Source: Leptospirales bacterium (GTDB taxonomy: Bacteria; Spirochaetota; Leptospiria; Leptospirales; Leptonemataceae). From it: a DNA stretch of 64,000 bases. The translations under genes were made by a program, and so were the position numbers. The stretch spans positions 248,001 through 312,000 of the forward strand of contig JAIBBN010000002.1 of assembly GCA_019694655.1 (NCBI GenBank), in the 5' to 3' direction. Positions 26,782 through 35,843 of this stretch are shown here, piece after piece. The number at the start of each line of letters is the position of its first letter. The stretch's first letter is position 1. A model generated the notes under the pieces. The model was not told where the DNA came from and made no database searches. It saw only the letters and a program-made list of their open reading frames with translations.

Positions 26782-27698
26782 GATTCTTCCGGCGAGCCGT
26801 CCGGCAGACCCAGCTGGCTATACAGGAAGGGCGGAATATCAATCAGGCTGCGAATTGACTTTGCGCCTGCTTCGGCCCCATTTCCAAAAAGGAAGGTTGG
26901 CACGGCTCGATGAGTATGCGTCTTTACGCTCAGGTCTTCCGAGTTGCCGTGATCTGAGGCAATTACCAGCAGGTCGCGCTGCGGATCCATGGCCGCGCAC
27001 AATCCATCAAGGAATTCCTCCAGCACCTGGATGCACCAGGCGCACATCTCGAAGCTCTGCTCGTGGCCGGCCTTGTCGGTCAAAAAGAACTCAAACAAGC
27101 ACAGATCGTAGTTTGATGCAATCCTTGCAAAGTCCGCGCCGCGCTGTCGGGCCGATTGCGTGGGAAAGCGCTCGGCGAGATCCGGATAAATCTGGTGCAT
27201 GATTTCATGGGTGATATCCATGTAGAGCGCATCATTTTGCTCCAGATCATCGACAGTCTTCAATCTCTGACCGGAGACGCGCTGGACATGCGTCGAGGCG
27301 CTTGCCAGGCGCGGCCTTTGTTGAATCCGTTCAATATAGGAATGGGTATAGGCGTTCATCAGGGAACAGCGCAAGCCAGCCTCGCAGAGGCGTTTGATGA
27401 TCGAATAGCGCTCGATGACGCGGATCAGAGTTGGGCCGGGAAAGCCCGTCATGTGGCGGCCCATAGCTCGGGCGCCATTCACGCCAGTCCAGAGCGCAGT
27501 TTGACCGGTAGCAGATTGTGGCAGCCCGGGATAGCCCAGACTGGCATCGGTCTCGACAACGGTCCAGTTCCCGGGCGTGTTTCCTGTTTTGCCTCCGGCG
27601 GCCGATAAGAAGCTATGGGCGTAGCGGGAGTAGGGATTGCGATCCGGATCGTTATCGCCCAGACCGACTCCATCGAGGAAAAGGTAGATGATGCTCAA
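26691..27698 (-). CDS. Alkaline phosphatase superfamily metalloenzyme
   Basis: About 335 residues of the alkaline phosphatase / phosphopentomutase-like fold. The metal and nucleophile region IYLFLDGVGLGDND lies at the start, TGQTALWTGVNG follows, and the second metal site is seen in DKAGHEQ, ASDHGNSEDLS and HTHRAVPTFLFG. The exact substrate is unknown. I prefer the TTG at 27698, which gives MSIIYLFLDGVG. The longest reading would begin at 27770, where its ATG would overlap the divergent gene's ATG and cover that gene's promoter. The 3' end overlaps the TPR gene by 91 bases. Confidence 0.75.
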   Translation of the reverse strand: MSIIYLFLDGVGLGDNDPDRNPYSRYAHSFLSAAGGKTGNTPGNWTVVETDASLGYPGLPQSATGQTALWTGVNGARAMGRHMTGFPGPTLIRVIERYSIIKRLCEAGLRCSLMNAYTHSYIERIQQRPRLASASTHVQRVSGQRLKTVDDLEQNDALYMDITHEIMHQIYPDLAERFPTQSARQRGADFARIASNYDLCLFEFFLTDKAGHEQSFEMCAWCIQVLEEFLDGLCAAMDPQRDLLVIASDHGNSEDLSVKTHTHRAVPTFLFGNGAEAGAKSIRSLIDIPPFLYSQLGLPDGSPEESHRRSAELAAESSLSLSPPGTSAGGLPPSG

Positions 27699-27720
27699 TT
27701 TCGTCCGCCAGGGTTCCTTA

Positions 27721-27748
27721 TTGCCGGGGCTGCTACTACAGGTATAGT
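27721..27748 (+). promoter_or_regulatory. Candidate sigma70-type promoter for the GAF-like gene
   Basis: TTGCCG (27721-27726), a 16-base spacer and TATAGT (27743-27748) lie 20 bases before the ATG at 27769. This places the promoter within the 70 bases separating the two divergent starts. A weak AGGGG serves as ribosome site. Confidence 0.5.
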
Positions 27749-27768
27749 GCTTTAGGGGCGAACTGGCC

Positions 27769-29121
27769 ATGAACTCTTTGCATCTGAAATCGCCGCCAGC
27801 GGCGCTATGGCAGGAAATGGAGCGGCTGCGCTGGCCGCTGATAGCGAAGCAACTGGACTTGCTGGCCAGCGCCTGGCAGACGACCGAAGACGCCTTGCAA
27901 TCAAAGCCGTCGCCGGGGCCCGTCCGAACGGTCGCTAAGACTCATCCTGCACCCGCGGCACGCGCTCGCGTCTTTACGCCCGCCCTGAAGGAAGCGACGG
28001 CAGAAGTAGTGGCGCACTCCGCTTTGGCGCCTGACCCGACCGCTGTACCTGCTCGGAGCGCTGACGGCGACAGCCGTACAGAACTCATGGAACTCATTGC
28101 GCGCGATGCGGAACAAGAAATCGCCGCGGATATTGCCAATTCCGCAGACTCGCCCTCGGCGACCGCTGTGGCTCTACGGCAGCCACCGCCGCCAATGCCG
28201 ACTTCGGTCCCTGTCGCCCATGCGCCGGCGCTCAGCTATCGTCTTCTGGCCGACGAGAGTGCGGCATCGCAGCTTGATTCGATTTATTTCGCCGATGCTG
28301 GCGAATCGGGGCTGAAGCAATTGACTGAACAGCTGGCGCGGAAGCTTGGCGCTCAGAGCGCGGCTCTCTTGTTGCATGATCCTCTGTCGCGAGTGTACCG
28401 AATCATTGCAAGCTGGCAGTGGGATGAACTCAGCGAGCGTCGCTTTGTGATCAGTCCGGGTGATGAATATATCAGTCCTGGCGCTACGGAACAATCGCTG
28501 ATGATCGGTGAAGACGGATTGGTGGATCATAACTTTCGCAAGCGCTTTGGCGACGAGTTCTGGCGCCTGCATCGGGAGTTGCGCCTGTTCAATCTCCAGC
28601 AATGCGGCGGAGATGGTTTTATGGCGTTTGCCTACCATCGACGGCCGGCGCTGGCAGCCGGCTGGAGCGACTGTTTACTTCCCGTCGTAAAGGCCGTATT
28701 GCCGGCCGCGGAGCGACTTGCCCGCGCCCGCTGGCGCCGTCCAGAAAGCGCCGTGCAAGATCGAACATCGCTTGAGTTGATTCTCGCACAACTACACCGC
28801 CTGGCGATTATTTCGGGCGGTCGTATGAGCGTAATTCATAGTATTGCCCCGGCGCTTCTGGAGCATTCCGACTGGCGCAGCATCCAGGCTGATATTGTTT
28901 CACGCTGTCTCCAGGCAATGGACCGTGTTGAACGTGCGGCAATTCTGGCGCCGCATCGTTGGCTGCTGGCCGTGCGACCACAGCGCGTGGGTGTTGTCCG
29001 GGACGCGCTGCGATTGGCGCTCGAGGCGCACAACCTTGAAGGCCGGGTGCATGTTCTGCAGTACCCGGATGATGGCCGAAATTTCTATAACTACGTCATG
29101 CCGGAGGAGGCCGTACTCTGA
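27769..29121 (+). CDS. GAF-like protein with possible degenerate GGDEF-type C-terminal fold
   Basis: 450 residues, no signal peptide. Residues 1-150 are low-complexity (A/P-rich linkers). Residues about 165-320 look GAF-like: LARKLGAQSAALLLHDPLSRVYRIIASW, then a core typical of ligand-sensing domains. The C-terminal 110 residues have the strand-helix pattern of nucleotide-cyclase folds (MDRVERAAILAPHRWLLAVRP), without a GGDEF or equivalent catalytic motif. I infer a cytoplasmic sensor, probably not enzymatic. The next gene overlaps its stop. Confidence 0.65.
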   Translation: MNSLHLKSPPAALWQEMERLRWPLIAKQLDLLASAWQTTEDALQSKPSPGPVRTVAKTHPAPAARARVFTPALKEATAEVVAHSALAPDPTAVPARSADGDSRTELMELIARDAEQEIAADIANSADSPSATAVALRQPPPPMPTSVPVAHAPALSYRLLADESAASQLDSIYFADAGESGLKQLTEQLARKLGAQSAALLLHDPLSRVYRIIASWQWDELSERRFVISPGDEYISPGATEQSLMIGEDGLVDHNFRKRFGDEFWRLHRELRLFNLQQCGGDGFMAFAYHRRPALAAGWSDCLLPVVKAVLPAAERLARARWRRPESAVQDRTSLELILAQLHRLAIISGGRMSVIHSIAPALLEHSDWRSIQADIVSRCLQAMDRVERAAILAPHRWLLAVRPQRVGVVRDALRLALEAHNLEGRVHVLQYPDDGRNFYNYVMPEEAVL

Positions 29122-29678
29122 GACGCCTGGCAAGCGCCACGCTATTTCTCTTGCTCCTGGGCGCCGGCCTGGGTGCTGAAAGCGTCAATCAGCGGCGCGA
29201 CCGGATTCGTGCGCTGGAAGCTGAATCAGCTGCGCTTTTGCGCGACGGCAGAATACAGGCTACGATTCCGCTGCTCAGTCGTCTGGTCGAGCTTGAGCCC
29301 TATAACGAGAATGCTCTCTATCGCCTGGCGCTGGCGCTGCTCTACCAGGAGTCGCCGCCCTCAGCTGCGGCCTACAGGGAGAGCCTGCAGCAGGCGCGAC
29401 GCTTGCTCGAACGATGTGCAGTACTTCAAAGCGAGGTTTCCGAGCGTGGCAGCGCACTCGCCTTGCGGCATTTTCATCTGGGGATGCTGCTGTGGATGCA
29501 GGGGGACCGGAACGGGGCGCTTGCTGCCTTTGAACGAAGCTACCTGGCCGACTACCAGCGCCTCGATGCCCTCTACAACCAGTACGCCATCCAGGAAGAG
29601 CTTGGACAGCTGGCTGCCGCTGCAGCAACGCGAAAGCGCTACCTGCGCCTCGTTGCCCGTGGCGATCTGGACGATTGA
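29118..29678 (+). CDS. Secreted TPR protein, probable CTG start
   Basis: The frame shows a secreted TPR protein: AALLRDGRIQATIPLLSRLVELEPYNENALYRLALALL and HFHLGMLLWMQGDRNGALAAFERSY form two to three repeats. No ATG gives a proper N-terminus. CTG at 29118 lies 7 bases after GGAGGAGG and overlaps the previous stop (CTGA). Read as Met, it gives MRRLASATLFLLLLGAGLG, a complete signal peptide. The alternative TTG at 29151 cuts the signal peptide in half and lacks a ribosome site. About 186 residues. It ends 130 bases before hrcA. Confidence 0.7.
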   Translation: MRRLASATLFLLLLGAGLGAESVNQRRDRIRALEAESAALLRDGRIQATIPLLSRLVELEPYNENALYRLALALLYQESPPSAAAYRESLQQARRLLERCAVLQSEVSERGSALALRHFHLGMLLWMQGDRNGALAAFERSYLADYQRLDALYNQYAIQEELGQLAAAAATRKRYLRLVARGDLDD

Positions 29679-29700
29679 CTGCTGCCGGCCGCTTTTATGC

Positions 29701-29730
29701 TTGACGATTCCCTGGCAATCGAGCTACCTT
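29701..29730 (+). promoter_or_regulatory. Candidate heat-shock operon promoter
   Basis: TTGACG (29701-29706) and TACCTT (29725-29730) with an 18-base spacer fit a vegetative promoter. Transcription would begin around 29737, just before the CIRCE-like element, the usual geometry for HrcA repression. Confidence 0.5.
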
Positions 29731-29739
29731 CCTGCTAGA

Positions 29740-29766
29740 TTAGCAATCGTAAGGGTCGACTGCCAA
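29740..29766 (+). promoter_or_regulatory. CIRCE-like HrcA operator
   Basis: TTAGCAATC, nine bases, GACTGCCAA. Compared with the CIRCE consensus TTAGCACTC-N9-GAGTGCTAA, the left arm matches 8 of 9 and the right arm 7 of 9, with the exact 9-base spacing. It lies 45 bases before hrcA and just after the candidate promoter, as expected for autoregulation of hrcA-grpE-dnaK-dnaJ. Confidence 0.75.
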
Positions 29767-29810
29767 AATTGGAAACTGGAGCCGAAAGAAAGACTCGCCG
29801 ACGCAGGGAT

Positions 29811-30866
29811 ATGTCGCCTGGCATGGACCACCAGCAGGAAATCAGCCCCCGTCAGGCTGAGATTTTAAAGCTGGTGGTGGAAGGCTATATCCAGCACTCG
29901 ACGCCTATTTCCAGCCTGTTTCTAACCGAGAACTATCAGATTGGGCTGTCTTCGGCCTCCATTCGCTCGATCTTTGTCGACCTCGAGGGGAAAGGTTACC
30001 TCTACTCACCGCACCGCAGCTCCGGCCGGATCCCCACCGAAAAGGGGTATCGTCACTATGTCGCCCACCTGCCGCCTGCTCGCGTTCTGCTGGAAGAAGA
30101 TCAGCGGGTCATTCAATCGGAATATCTGAAACGTGATTTTCGGATCAATGAGGTCCTGGATGTGAGCAGTCGCATCCTGGCTATGCTGACGAACTATGCG
30201 GCCGTGGTGATCGCCCCGGAGCCGGAGAAGGCTGCCCTCAAGCATATTGAGCTGATTGATATGGGCGGCGATGAGGTGCTGGTCATACTGGTTACGCGCT
30301 CCGGCGCCGTTTTTTCGCGAACGGTCTTTCTGGAATCGCGCATTCCGCCGGATACAATCCGCGCCATTTCACGCAGCCTGAACGAACGGTTCAAGGGGAT
30401 GGATCTGGCAGAGGTGCGATTGCAACTGAAGCACGATGCGCAGCAACCGCCCGCCCCTGGCGTTTTCCTGCCGATGATTGCGCGTACCATTGCCGAGCAT
30501 TTTGATTCCGTCAAAGGCGCCGAAGAAGTCTACACCGCCGGGATTGAAAGTTTATTCAATAGACTGGCGCAAGAAGAGAGCGGCCGAGCCCGGGATCTTG
30601 GCGCCCTCTTTGAATCGCCAGATTTTGTGCGCGGGATTTTCAAACGCACCATTGATCTGGATGATATGGACGTCTTGATTGAGGGCGACCATGATCAGCG
30701 CTTGCAGGGCCTCTCCATAGTATCCGCCAGCTATAAGATGGGCGAGCGACGGATTGGCGCGCTGGGAGTTGTTGGCCCCAATCGCATGGATTACGTTCGC
30801 GTTCTAAGTATTGTTGAGTATTTGCGCAGAATCATGTCGAACATGATTACTCGATTGAGCAATTGA
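29811..30866 (+). CDS. hrcA: Heat-inducible transcription repressor HrcA
   Basis: Repressor of the heat-shock operon that binds CIRCE. About 351 residues from ATG 29811 (a second ATG at 29823 is possible). N-terminal winged helix: ISPRQAEILKLVVEGYIQ and the recognition segment SASIRSIFVDLEGKGYLYSPHRSSGRIPTEKGYRHYV. The C-terminal GAF-like domain ends with GERRIGALGVVGPNRMDYVRVLSIVEYL, typical of HrcA. The CIRCE-like operator 45 bases upstream supports autoregulation. grpE starts 16 bases after the stop. Confidence 0.95.
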   Translation: MSPGMDHQQEISPRQAEILKLVVEGYIQHSTPISSLFLTENYQIGLSSASIRSIFVDLEGKGYLYSPHRSSGRIPTEKGYRHYVAHLPPARVLLEEDQRVIQSEYLKRDFRINEVLDVSSRILAMLTNYAAVVIAPEPEKAALKHIELIDMGGDEVLVILVTRSGAVFSRTVFLESRIPPDTIRAISRSLNERFKGMDLAEVRLQLKHDAQQPPAPGVFLPMIARTIAEHFDSVKGAEEVYTAGIESLFNRLAQEESGRARDLGALFESPDFVRGIFKRTIDLDDMDVLIEGDHDQRLQGLSIVSASYKMGERRIGALGVVGPNRMDYVRVLSIVEYLRRIMSNMITRLSN

Positions 30867-30882
30867 AATGGGAGGAAGGGCA

Positions 30883-31527
30883 GTGGCTGAATCCGAACAA
30901 AGTTCCGACCAGAATGTTCCGCCCGGAGTCGAGGTGGCGGCCGGCGACGGTTTTCCTGAGCAGCGGCAACAGGGCCAGCAAGGCGACGCCGAGCAGGCAA
31001 GCGGCGCTGATGCGGGATTACTGAGTCGCCTGGCGGCGGCAGAGCAGGAAATCCAGGAACTCAAAGAGAACTGGCAGCGAGAGCGAGCTGATTTTTCCAA
31101 TTTTCGAAAGCGCACGATGCAGGAGCGGGCTCGCGTCAGGGCTGAGGCCTCTGCCGCTTTTGCTCAGGATCTCTTCGAGCCTATGGACAATCTGGAGCGC
31201 ACCCTGGCAGCGCCGGCCGAATCAGACGAAACGCGCAGTTTCAAGACTGGCGTGGAGATGATTCGCGTCAGTTTGTTGCAGGCCTTTGACCGTCAGAAGA
31301 TACGGATGCTCCGTCCCGAAGGCCAGGCCTTTGATCCTTTCACAATGGAAGCGATTGCCTCACAGGACAGCGAAGAAGTCAGCGTCGACACGGTGGTGGA
31401 AGTCTACCAGCCTGGATATCAAATTGAGCAGGAAAATGGCGAACGGCAAACGCTGCGACCGGCGCGCGTCCGGGTGGCGCGCGCGCGTAACGCAGCGACC
31501 AATTCTGCTGGCGAAACCGCAAACTGA
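30883..31527 (+). CDS. grpE: Nucleotide exchange factor GrpE
   Basis: Releases ADP from DnaK. About 214 residues from GTG 30883, chosen because GGAGG lies 7 bases upstream; an ATG at 30868 has no ribosome site. An acidic Q-rich disordered start (about 1-45) is followed by the long dimer helix (AEQEIQELKENWQRERADFSNFRKRTMQE) and the beta-domain (GQAFDPFTMEAIASQDSE, VVEVYQPGYQIEQ, RPARVRVA). Second gene of the hrcA operon. Confidence 0.95.
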   Translation: MAESEQSSDQNVPPGVEVAAGDGFPEQRQQGQQGDAEQASGADAGLLSRLAAAEQEIQELKENWQRERADFSNFRKRTMQERARVRAEASAAFAQDLFEPMDNLERTLAAPAESDETRSFKTGVEMIRVSLLQAFDRQKIRMLRPEGQAFDPFTMEAIASQDSEEVSVDTVVEVYQPGYQIEQENGERQTLRPARVRVARARNAATNSAGETAN

Positions 31528-31659
31528 GGGTCGATAGGTGCAGACGAAACTATATTGGACTAAAGAAAGTGGAGCGCCGCCACGGCGGCCGAATACGGAA
31601 AAATTGGCATAGGAATTTCAAACAGCACAGGCATTGCGAGTAACAGCGGGGATAGTAAA
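31528..31659 (+). other. Leader between grpE and dnaK with a GC hairpin
   Basis: 132 bases without coding signal. GCCGCC (31576-31581) and GGCGGC (31584-31589) form a hairpin, and GGGGA 7 bases before the dnaK ATG is the ribosome site. A clear second promoter or CIRCE is not seen. The hairpin could be an mRNA processing or stabilising element that raises dnaK over grpE. Confidence 0.4.
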
Positions 31660-33600
31660 ATGGCAAAAGAGAAAATCATAGGAATTGATCTTGGAACTAC
31701 CAACTCCTGCGTCGCCGTCATGGAAGGCGGGGAACCGGTGGTCATCCAGAATGCCGAGGGCGCGAGAACTACGCCGTCAATCGTTGGATTCGCGGCGGAG
31801 GATTCCAAGCTTGTGGGCCAGATTGCCAAAAACCAGGCAATCACCAACCCGGGCAACACGGTGAGGTCGATCAAGCGCTTCATGGGCAGACGCTTTTCCG
31901 AGGTGCAGGAGGAGCTGAAGCGCTCGTCCTACAAGATTGTGCGTTCCGGTCAGGACGGCATCAAGGTAGAAAGCGACTTCGGCGCTTACACTGCCCAAGA
32001 GGTCTCGGCGATCATTTTGCAAAAGATGAAGCAAACGGCTGAGGACTACCTGGGCCACAAGGTGACCCGGGCAGTGATTACAGTACCGGCCTACTTCAAC
32101 GACGAACAGCGCCAGGCAACCAAAGACGCCGGGCGCATCGCCGGGCTGGAAGTCGAGCGAATCATCAACGAGCCTACGGCTGCAGCGCTGGCTTACGGAC
32201 TGGACCGCAAGAACAAGAACATGAAGATTGCTGTCTACGACCTCGGCGGCGGCACTTTTGATGTAAGCATTCTGGAGCTGGGCGACGGCGTATTCGAGGT
32301 CAAGTCTACCAATGGCGATACGCATCTTGGCGGCGATGACTTTGACGAGGCAATCATTGATTGGATGACCGCGGAATTTAAGCGCGAGTCCGGCATCGAT
32401 ATCAGCAAAGATCGCATGGCTTTGCAACGACTCAAGGAGGCGGCAGAAAAGGCGAAGATTGAATTGTCCGGGACGATGCAAGCTCAAATCAATATACCTT
32501 TCATCACTGCCGAGAATGGGGTGCCCAAGCACCTGACCATGACGCTTACGCGATCAAAGTTCGATCAGCTCACCCAATCCCTGGTGGATCGGACGCGCAC
32601 GCCCTGCGAAAATGCGCTGCGCGACGCCAGTCTGAAGCCGGCCGAGATCGACGAGGTTATTCTGGTGGGAGGATCAACGCGCATCCCGGCAGTTCAGGAA
32701 CTGGTTAAGAAGATCTTTGCACGCGAACCGAATCGCTCGGTCAACCCGGATGAAGTCGTTGCAGTGGGTGCAGCAATCCAGGGCGGAGTGCTGGGCGGCG
32801 AGGTAACCGACGTTCTCCTGCTTGATGTGACGCCGCTTTCGCTGGGGATTGAAACCCTTGGCGGGGTCTTTACCAAGCTCATCGAACGTAATACCACGAT
32901 ACCGACGCGCAAGTCGCAGGTGTTTTCCACAGCCGCGGACAATCAAACGGCGGTATCAGTACATGTAATGCAGGGAGAGCGCGAAATGGCGCGCGACAAC
33001 CGCACTCTGGCCCGCTTCGACTTGCTGGGAATCCCGCCGGCGCCGCGCGGCATCCCCCAGATTGAAGTGGCCTTCGATATCGATGCCAACGGCATCGTCC
33101 ATGTTTCGGCAAAGGATCTGGGCACCGGCAAGGAACAGAAGATCCGTATCGAAACAACCAGCGGTCTCTCCGAGGAAGAAATTCAGCGCATGGTGAAGGA
33201 CGCTGAAGCCAACGAATCGCGCGATAAGGAGCTGCGCGAATCCGCGGAAGCGCGTAACGAAGCCGATAGCCTTGCCTATTCGCTGGAAAAGTCGCTGCAC
33301 GAAGCGGGCGATAAAGTCGCCGCGGCCGATCGCCAGAAGGCCGAGGAATTGATCAAGCGCACGCGAGATGCTCTGGATTCCAACGATCCTGCGCAGATCA
33401 AAGCGGCTCGCGATGAGATTCAAAGGGAGGCCATGGAACTTGGCCAGCGCATCTATGCGGCCGCAGCGCAAGGACAGGGAGCCGGGGCCGCCGGTCATGA
33501 CGGAAATGGGCAAGGCGGCGGACCAAACGCAGAGAACGCTGCAGAAGGCGAGAAAGTCGTCGATGCCGATTACACGGTCGTGGACGAGGAAAAGAAGTAA
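31660..33600 (+). CDS. dnaK: Chaperone DnaK (Hsp70)
   Basis: ATP-driven Hsp70. 646 residues, full length: [17 protein letters not shown] at the N-terminus, [35 protein letters not shown] and [11 protein letters not shown] of the ATPase domain, linker [18 protein letters not shown], substrate-binding domain, then a helical lid and a G/Q-rich tail ending in an acidic stretch ([12 protein letters not shown]) of the usual type. In the operon hrcA-grpE-dnaK-dnaJ. Nothing unusual seen. Confidence 0.98.
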   Translation: MAKEKIIGIDLGTTNSCVAVMEGGEPVVIQNAEGARTTPSIVGFAAEDSKLVGQIAKNQAITNPGNTVRSIKRFMGRRFSEVQEELKRSSYKIVRSGQDGIKVESDFGAYTAQEVSAIILQKMKQTAEDYLGHKVTRAVITVPAYFNDEQRQATKDAGRIAGLEVERIINEPTAAALAYGLDRKNKNMKIAVYDLGGGTFDVSILELGDGVFEVKSTNGDTHLGGDDFDEAIIDWMTAEFKRESGIDISKDRMALQRLKEAAEKAKIELSGTMQAQINIPFITAENGVPKHLTMTLTRSKFDQLTQSLVDRTRTPCENALRDASLKPAEIDEVILVGGSTRIPAVQELVKKIFAREPNRSVNPDEVVAVGAAIQGGVLGGEVTDVLLLDVTPLSLGIETLGGVFTKLIERNTTIPTRKSQVFSTAADNQTAVSVHVMQGEREMARDNRTLARFDLLGIPPAPRGIPQIEVAFDIDANGIVHVSAKDLGTGKEQKIRIETTSGLSEEEIQRMVKDAEANESRDKELRESAEARNEADSLAYSLEKSLHEAGDKVAAADRQKAEELIKRTRDALDSNDPAQIKAARDEIQREAMELGQRIYAAAAQGQGAGAAGHDGNGQGGGPNAENAAEGEKVVDADYTVVDEEKK

Positions 33601-33659
33601 GTTTGTCTTAAGTGTCCCGTCGGCTTTGGCCGGCGGGGCGCCGGTGGAGCAAGAAATCT

Positions 33660-34790
33660 ATGGCCGAACGCGATTACTATGAGGTGCTTGGTGTGGGCCG
33701 GCAGGCTTCAAAGGAAGAAGTCAAAAAGGCTTACAGACAATTGGCAATCAAGTACCATCCGGACAAGAATCGCGGTAACAAGGAAGCTGAAGAGAAATTC
33801 AAAGAAGCTACGGAAGCTTATGAAGTTCTCTCCGACGACGAAAAGCGCCGGGTCTACGATCAGTACGGCAAGGCGGGTCTGGGCGGCGCAGGCGGACCGG
33901 GCGGATTTGGCTACAAGGCCTATACCGATTTCTCCGATATCTTTGGCGATATTGGCGACATTTTCAGCGAGTTTTTTGGCGGCGGCGGCGGCTTTGCCGG
34001 CGGTCGCCGCGGCGGCGCACGGCGCGGCGCGGACTTGCGCTACAATCTGGAAATCAGCCTGGAAGATGCGGCCATCGGCAAAGAAGCGCGCATCGAGATT
34101 CCGCGGCTGGAAGGCTGCGAGGAGTGCGGCGGCAGCGGCGCGCGCAAGGGAAGTCAGGCGCAATCCTGCACTGTCTGCGGCGGCGCCGGACAGGTGCGGC
34201 GAACCCAGGGATTTTTTTCCGTAACCACCAGCTGCCCGCGCTGTCAGGGCCGCGGCGTCGTCATAGCCGATCCCTGCAGCGCATGTCGGGGGCAGGGCGT
34301 ATCCGAAAAACGACGTACATTGAATATCAAAATCCCTCCCGGCGTGGAATCGGGCAGCCGCTTGAAAGTAAGCGGAGAAGGAGAGGGCGGGCCGGGCGGA
34401 GGTCCGCGGGGCGATCTATATGTAGTCACACATATTCGACCCCATGAAATATTTGAGCGTCAGGGAAATGATCTGATTGTACAGGCAAACATTCCGCTTA
34501 CAGTCGGATTGCTGGGCGGCGAAATCGAAGCGCCAACCATTGAAGGGAAGCGAGTACGGATGAAAATCCCGGCCGGAACTGAAAGCGGACAGATCTTTCG
34601 GCTCAAGGGAAAAGGCATGCCCTACGTCGGCGGCTATGGCAAAGGCGACCAACATGTCGTTATCAGTCTCAAGCTTCCGCGTAACCTGAGTCGCAAAGCG
34701 CGCGATCTGGTGGCAGAATTGCAGAAAGAATTGAAAGAAGATGTTGAGGCGGACGCTGAGTACAGCCGCGTGACCGCCGGATTCAACTGA
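33660..34790 (+). CDS. dnaJ: Chaperone DnaJ (Hsp40)
   Basis: About 376 residues from ATG 33660. J-domain with YHPDKN (HPD motif), G/F-rich linker ([25 protein letters not shown]...), four zinc-binding CxxCxGxG repeats ([32 protein letters not shown]) and the C-terminal beta domains ([22 protein letters not shown]). Type I DnaJ. The upstream start reading adds 16 residues with no family similarity. It ends the heat-shock operon. Confidence 0.97.
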   Translation: MAERDYYEVLGVGRQASKEEVKKAYRQLAIKYHPDKNRGNKEAEEKFKEATEAYEVLSDDEKRRVYDQYGKAGLGGAGGPGGFGYKAYTDFSDIFGDIGDIFSEFFGGGGGFAGGRRGGARRGADLRYNLEISLEDAAIGKEARIEIPRLEGCEECGGSGARKGSQAQSCTVCGGAGQVRRTQGFFSVTTSCPRCQGRGVVIADPCSACRGQGVSEKRRTLNIKIPPGVESGSRLKVSGEGEGGPGGGPRGDLYVVTHIRPHEIFERQGNDLIVQANIPLTVGLLGGEIEAPTIEGKRVRMKIPAGTESGQIFRLKGKGMPYVGGYGKGDQHVVISLKLPRNLSRKARDLVAELQKELKEDVEADAEYSRVTAGFN

Positions 34791-34823
34791 TACTCCTGGC
34801 CTGGAATCGGTCTTTACAGCCAG

Positions 34824-34860
34824 GCGCCCCTCAAGTCTGCTACCGGGAAGCAGGGGGCGC
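34824..34860 (+). other. Long inverted repeat between dnaJ and the oxidoreductase gene
   Basis: GCGCCCC (34824-34830) pairs with GGGGCGC (34854-34860), and TGCT pairs with AGCA inside the loop, so a long imperfect stem is possible. It ends 5 bases before the ATG of the following gene. No T-run follows. It may terminate the dnaJ transcript, or lie in the leader of the next gene and hinder its translation. Confidence 0.4.
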
Positions 34861-34865
34861 ATGCT

Positions 34866-35843
34866 ATGAATTCGCGCATCAAGCTTGGTCTGGTAGGTAC
34901 TGGCCACATGGGCCAGTATCATGTCAACGTAGCCGCCGGTATTGCTGAATATGAAGTTCGCGGAATCTACGATGCCAGTCCCGATCGTCGCACTGAAGTT
35001 GCCGAGCGCTTTGGCGTCAGTCCGGCGGAGTCGCTCGACGACCTGATCGACGAAGTCGATGCCCTGGTGGTCGCTGTCCCCACCGTTTATCACTACGAAG
35101 TCGCCCTTGGCGCGCTAAAGCGCGGAAAGCATGTGCTGGTAGAGAAGCCGATGTGCGCCACCCCTGAACAGGCTCGCGAGCTTGTGGCAACGGCGGAAGC
35201 GAACAATCTGATCATTCAGGTTGGGCACGTAGAGCGTTTCAACGGCGCTGTGCTGGAATTGAATAAAATCGTTGATCGTCCGTTGCTCATTGAATCACGG
35301 CGATTGTCTCCCTTCAATCCGCGTATTGGCGACGTTGGCGTTGTACTCGATTTGATGATCCACGATATCGACATTATTCTGAACATGGTAAATGATCAAG
35401 TGACCAGCGTGCATGCTCGAGGAATGCGTGCGCTTACCGATCATGAAGACGTCGCTGTTGCTACGCTGCAATTTGAGAACGGTTGCGTGGCAAATCTGGT
35501 TGCCAGCCGTATGACGCAGGCCAAGATCCGTCGACTGAATATCACCCAGGAGAACGCCTACATTGTTCTGGATTTTGCCACACAGGATATCGACATCCAC
35601 CGGCGAGCAACCAGCGCTTACTTGATGACTCGCGAGGAGCTCAAGTACAAGCAAGAGGCCTTTGTAGAAAAGATCGCCGTCCATCGCGACAATCCACTGC
35701 GGCAGGAGCATCTGCATTTTCTCAACTGTGTCCGGGGAGTGCAAGAACCGCTGGTCAGTCCCCAGGAGGAATTGCGCACGCTGCAGATTGCCTCAACGAT
35801 CCTTGATCAGATTCGCGATTCTATGGGAGCGACGGCGCGGTGA
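34866..35843 (+). CDS. Gfo/Idh/MocA-family oxidoreductase
   Basis: NAD(P)-dependent oxidoreductase of the Gfo/Idh/MocA family. 325 residues: N-terminal Rossmann motif LGLVGTGHMGQYHV, catalytic Lys region VLVEKPMCATPEQA, QVGHVERFNGAV, and DLMIHDIDIIL with the active-site Asp/His. The substrate is often a sugar or a UDP-sugar in this family; the wording HVERFNGAV and LSPFNPRIGDVGVVLDLMIHD resembles members found near lipid A genes, but I cannot decide. The stop overlaps the GTG start of miaB (GTGA), so it is coupled to it. Confidence 0.88.
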   Translation: MNSRIKLGLVGTGHMGQYHVNVAAGIAEYEVRGIYDASPDRRTEVAERFGVSPAESLDDLIDEVDALVVAVPTVYHYEVALGALKRGKHVLVEKPMCATPEQARELVATAEANNLIIQVGHVERFNGAVLELNKIVDRPLLIESRRLSPFNPRIGDVGVVLDLMIHDIDIILNMVNDQVTSVHARGMRALTDHEDVAVATLQFENGCVANLVASRMTQAKIRRLNITQENAYIVLDFATQDIDIHRRATSAYLMTREELKYKQEAFVEKIAVHRDNPLRQEHLHFLNCVRGVQEPLVSPQEELRTLQIASTILDQIRDSMGATAR

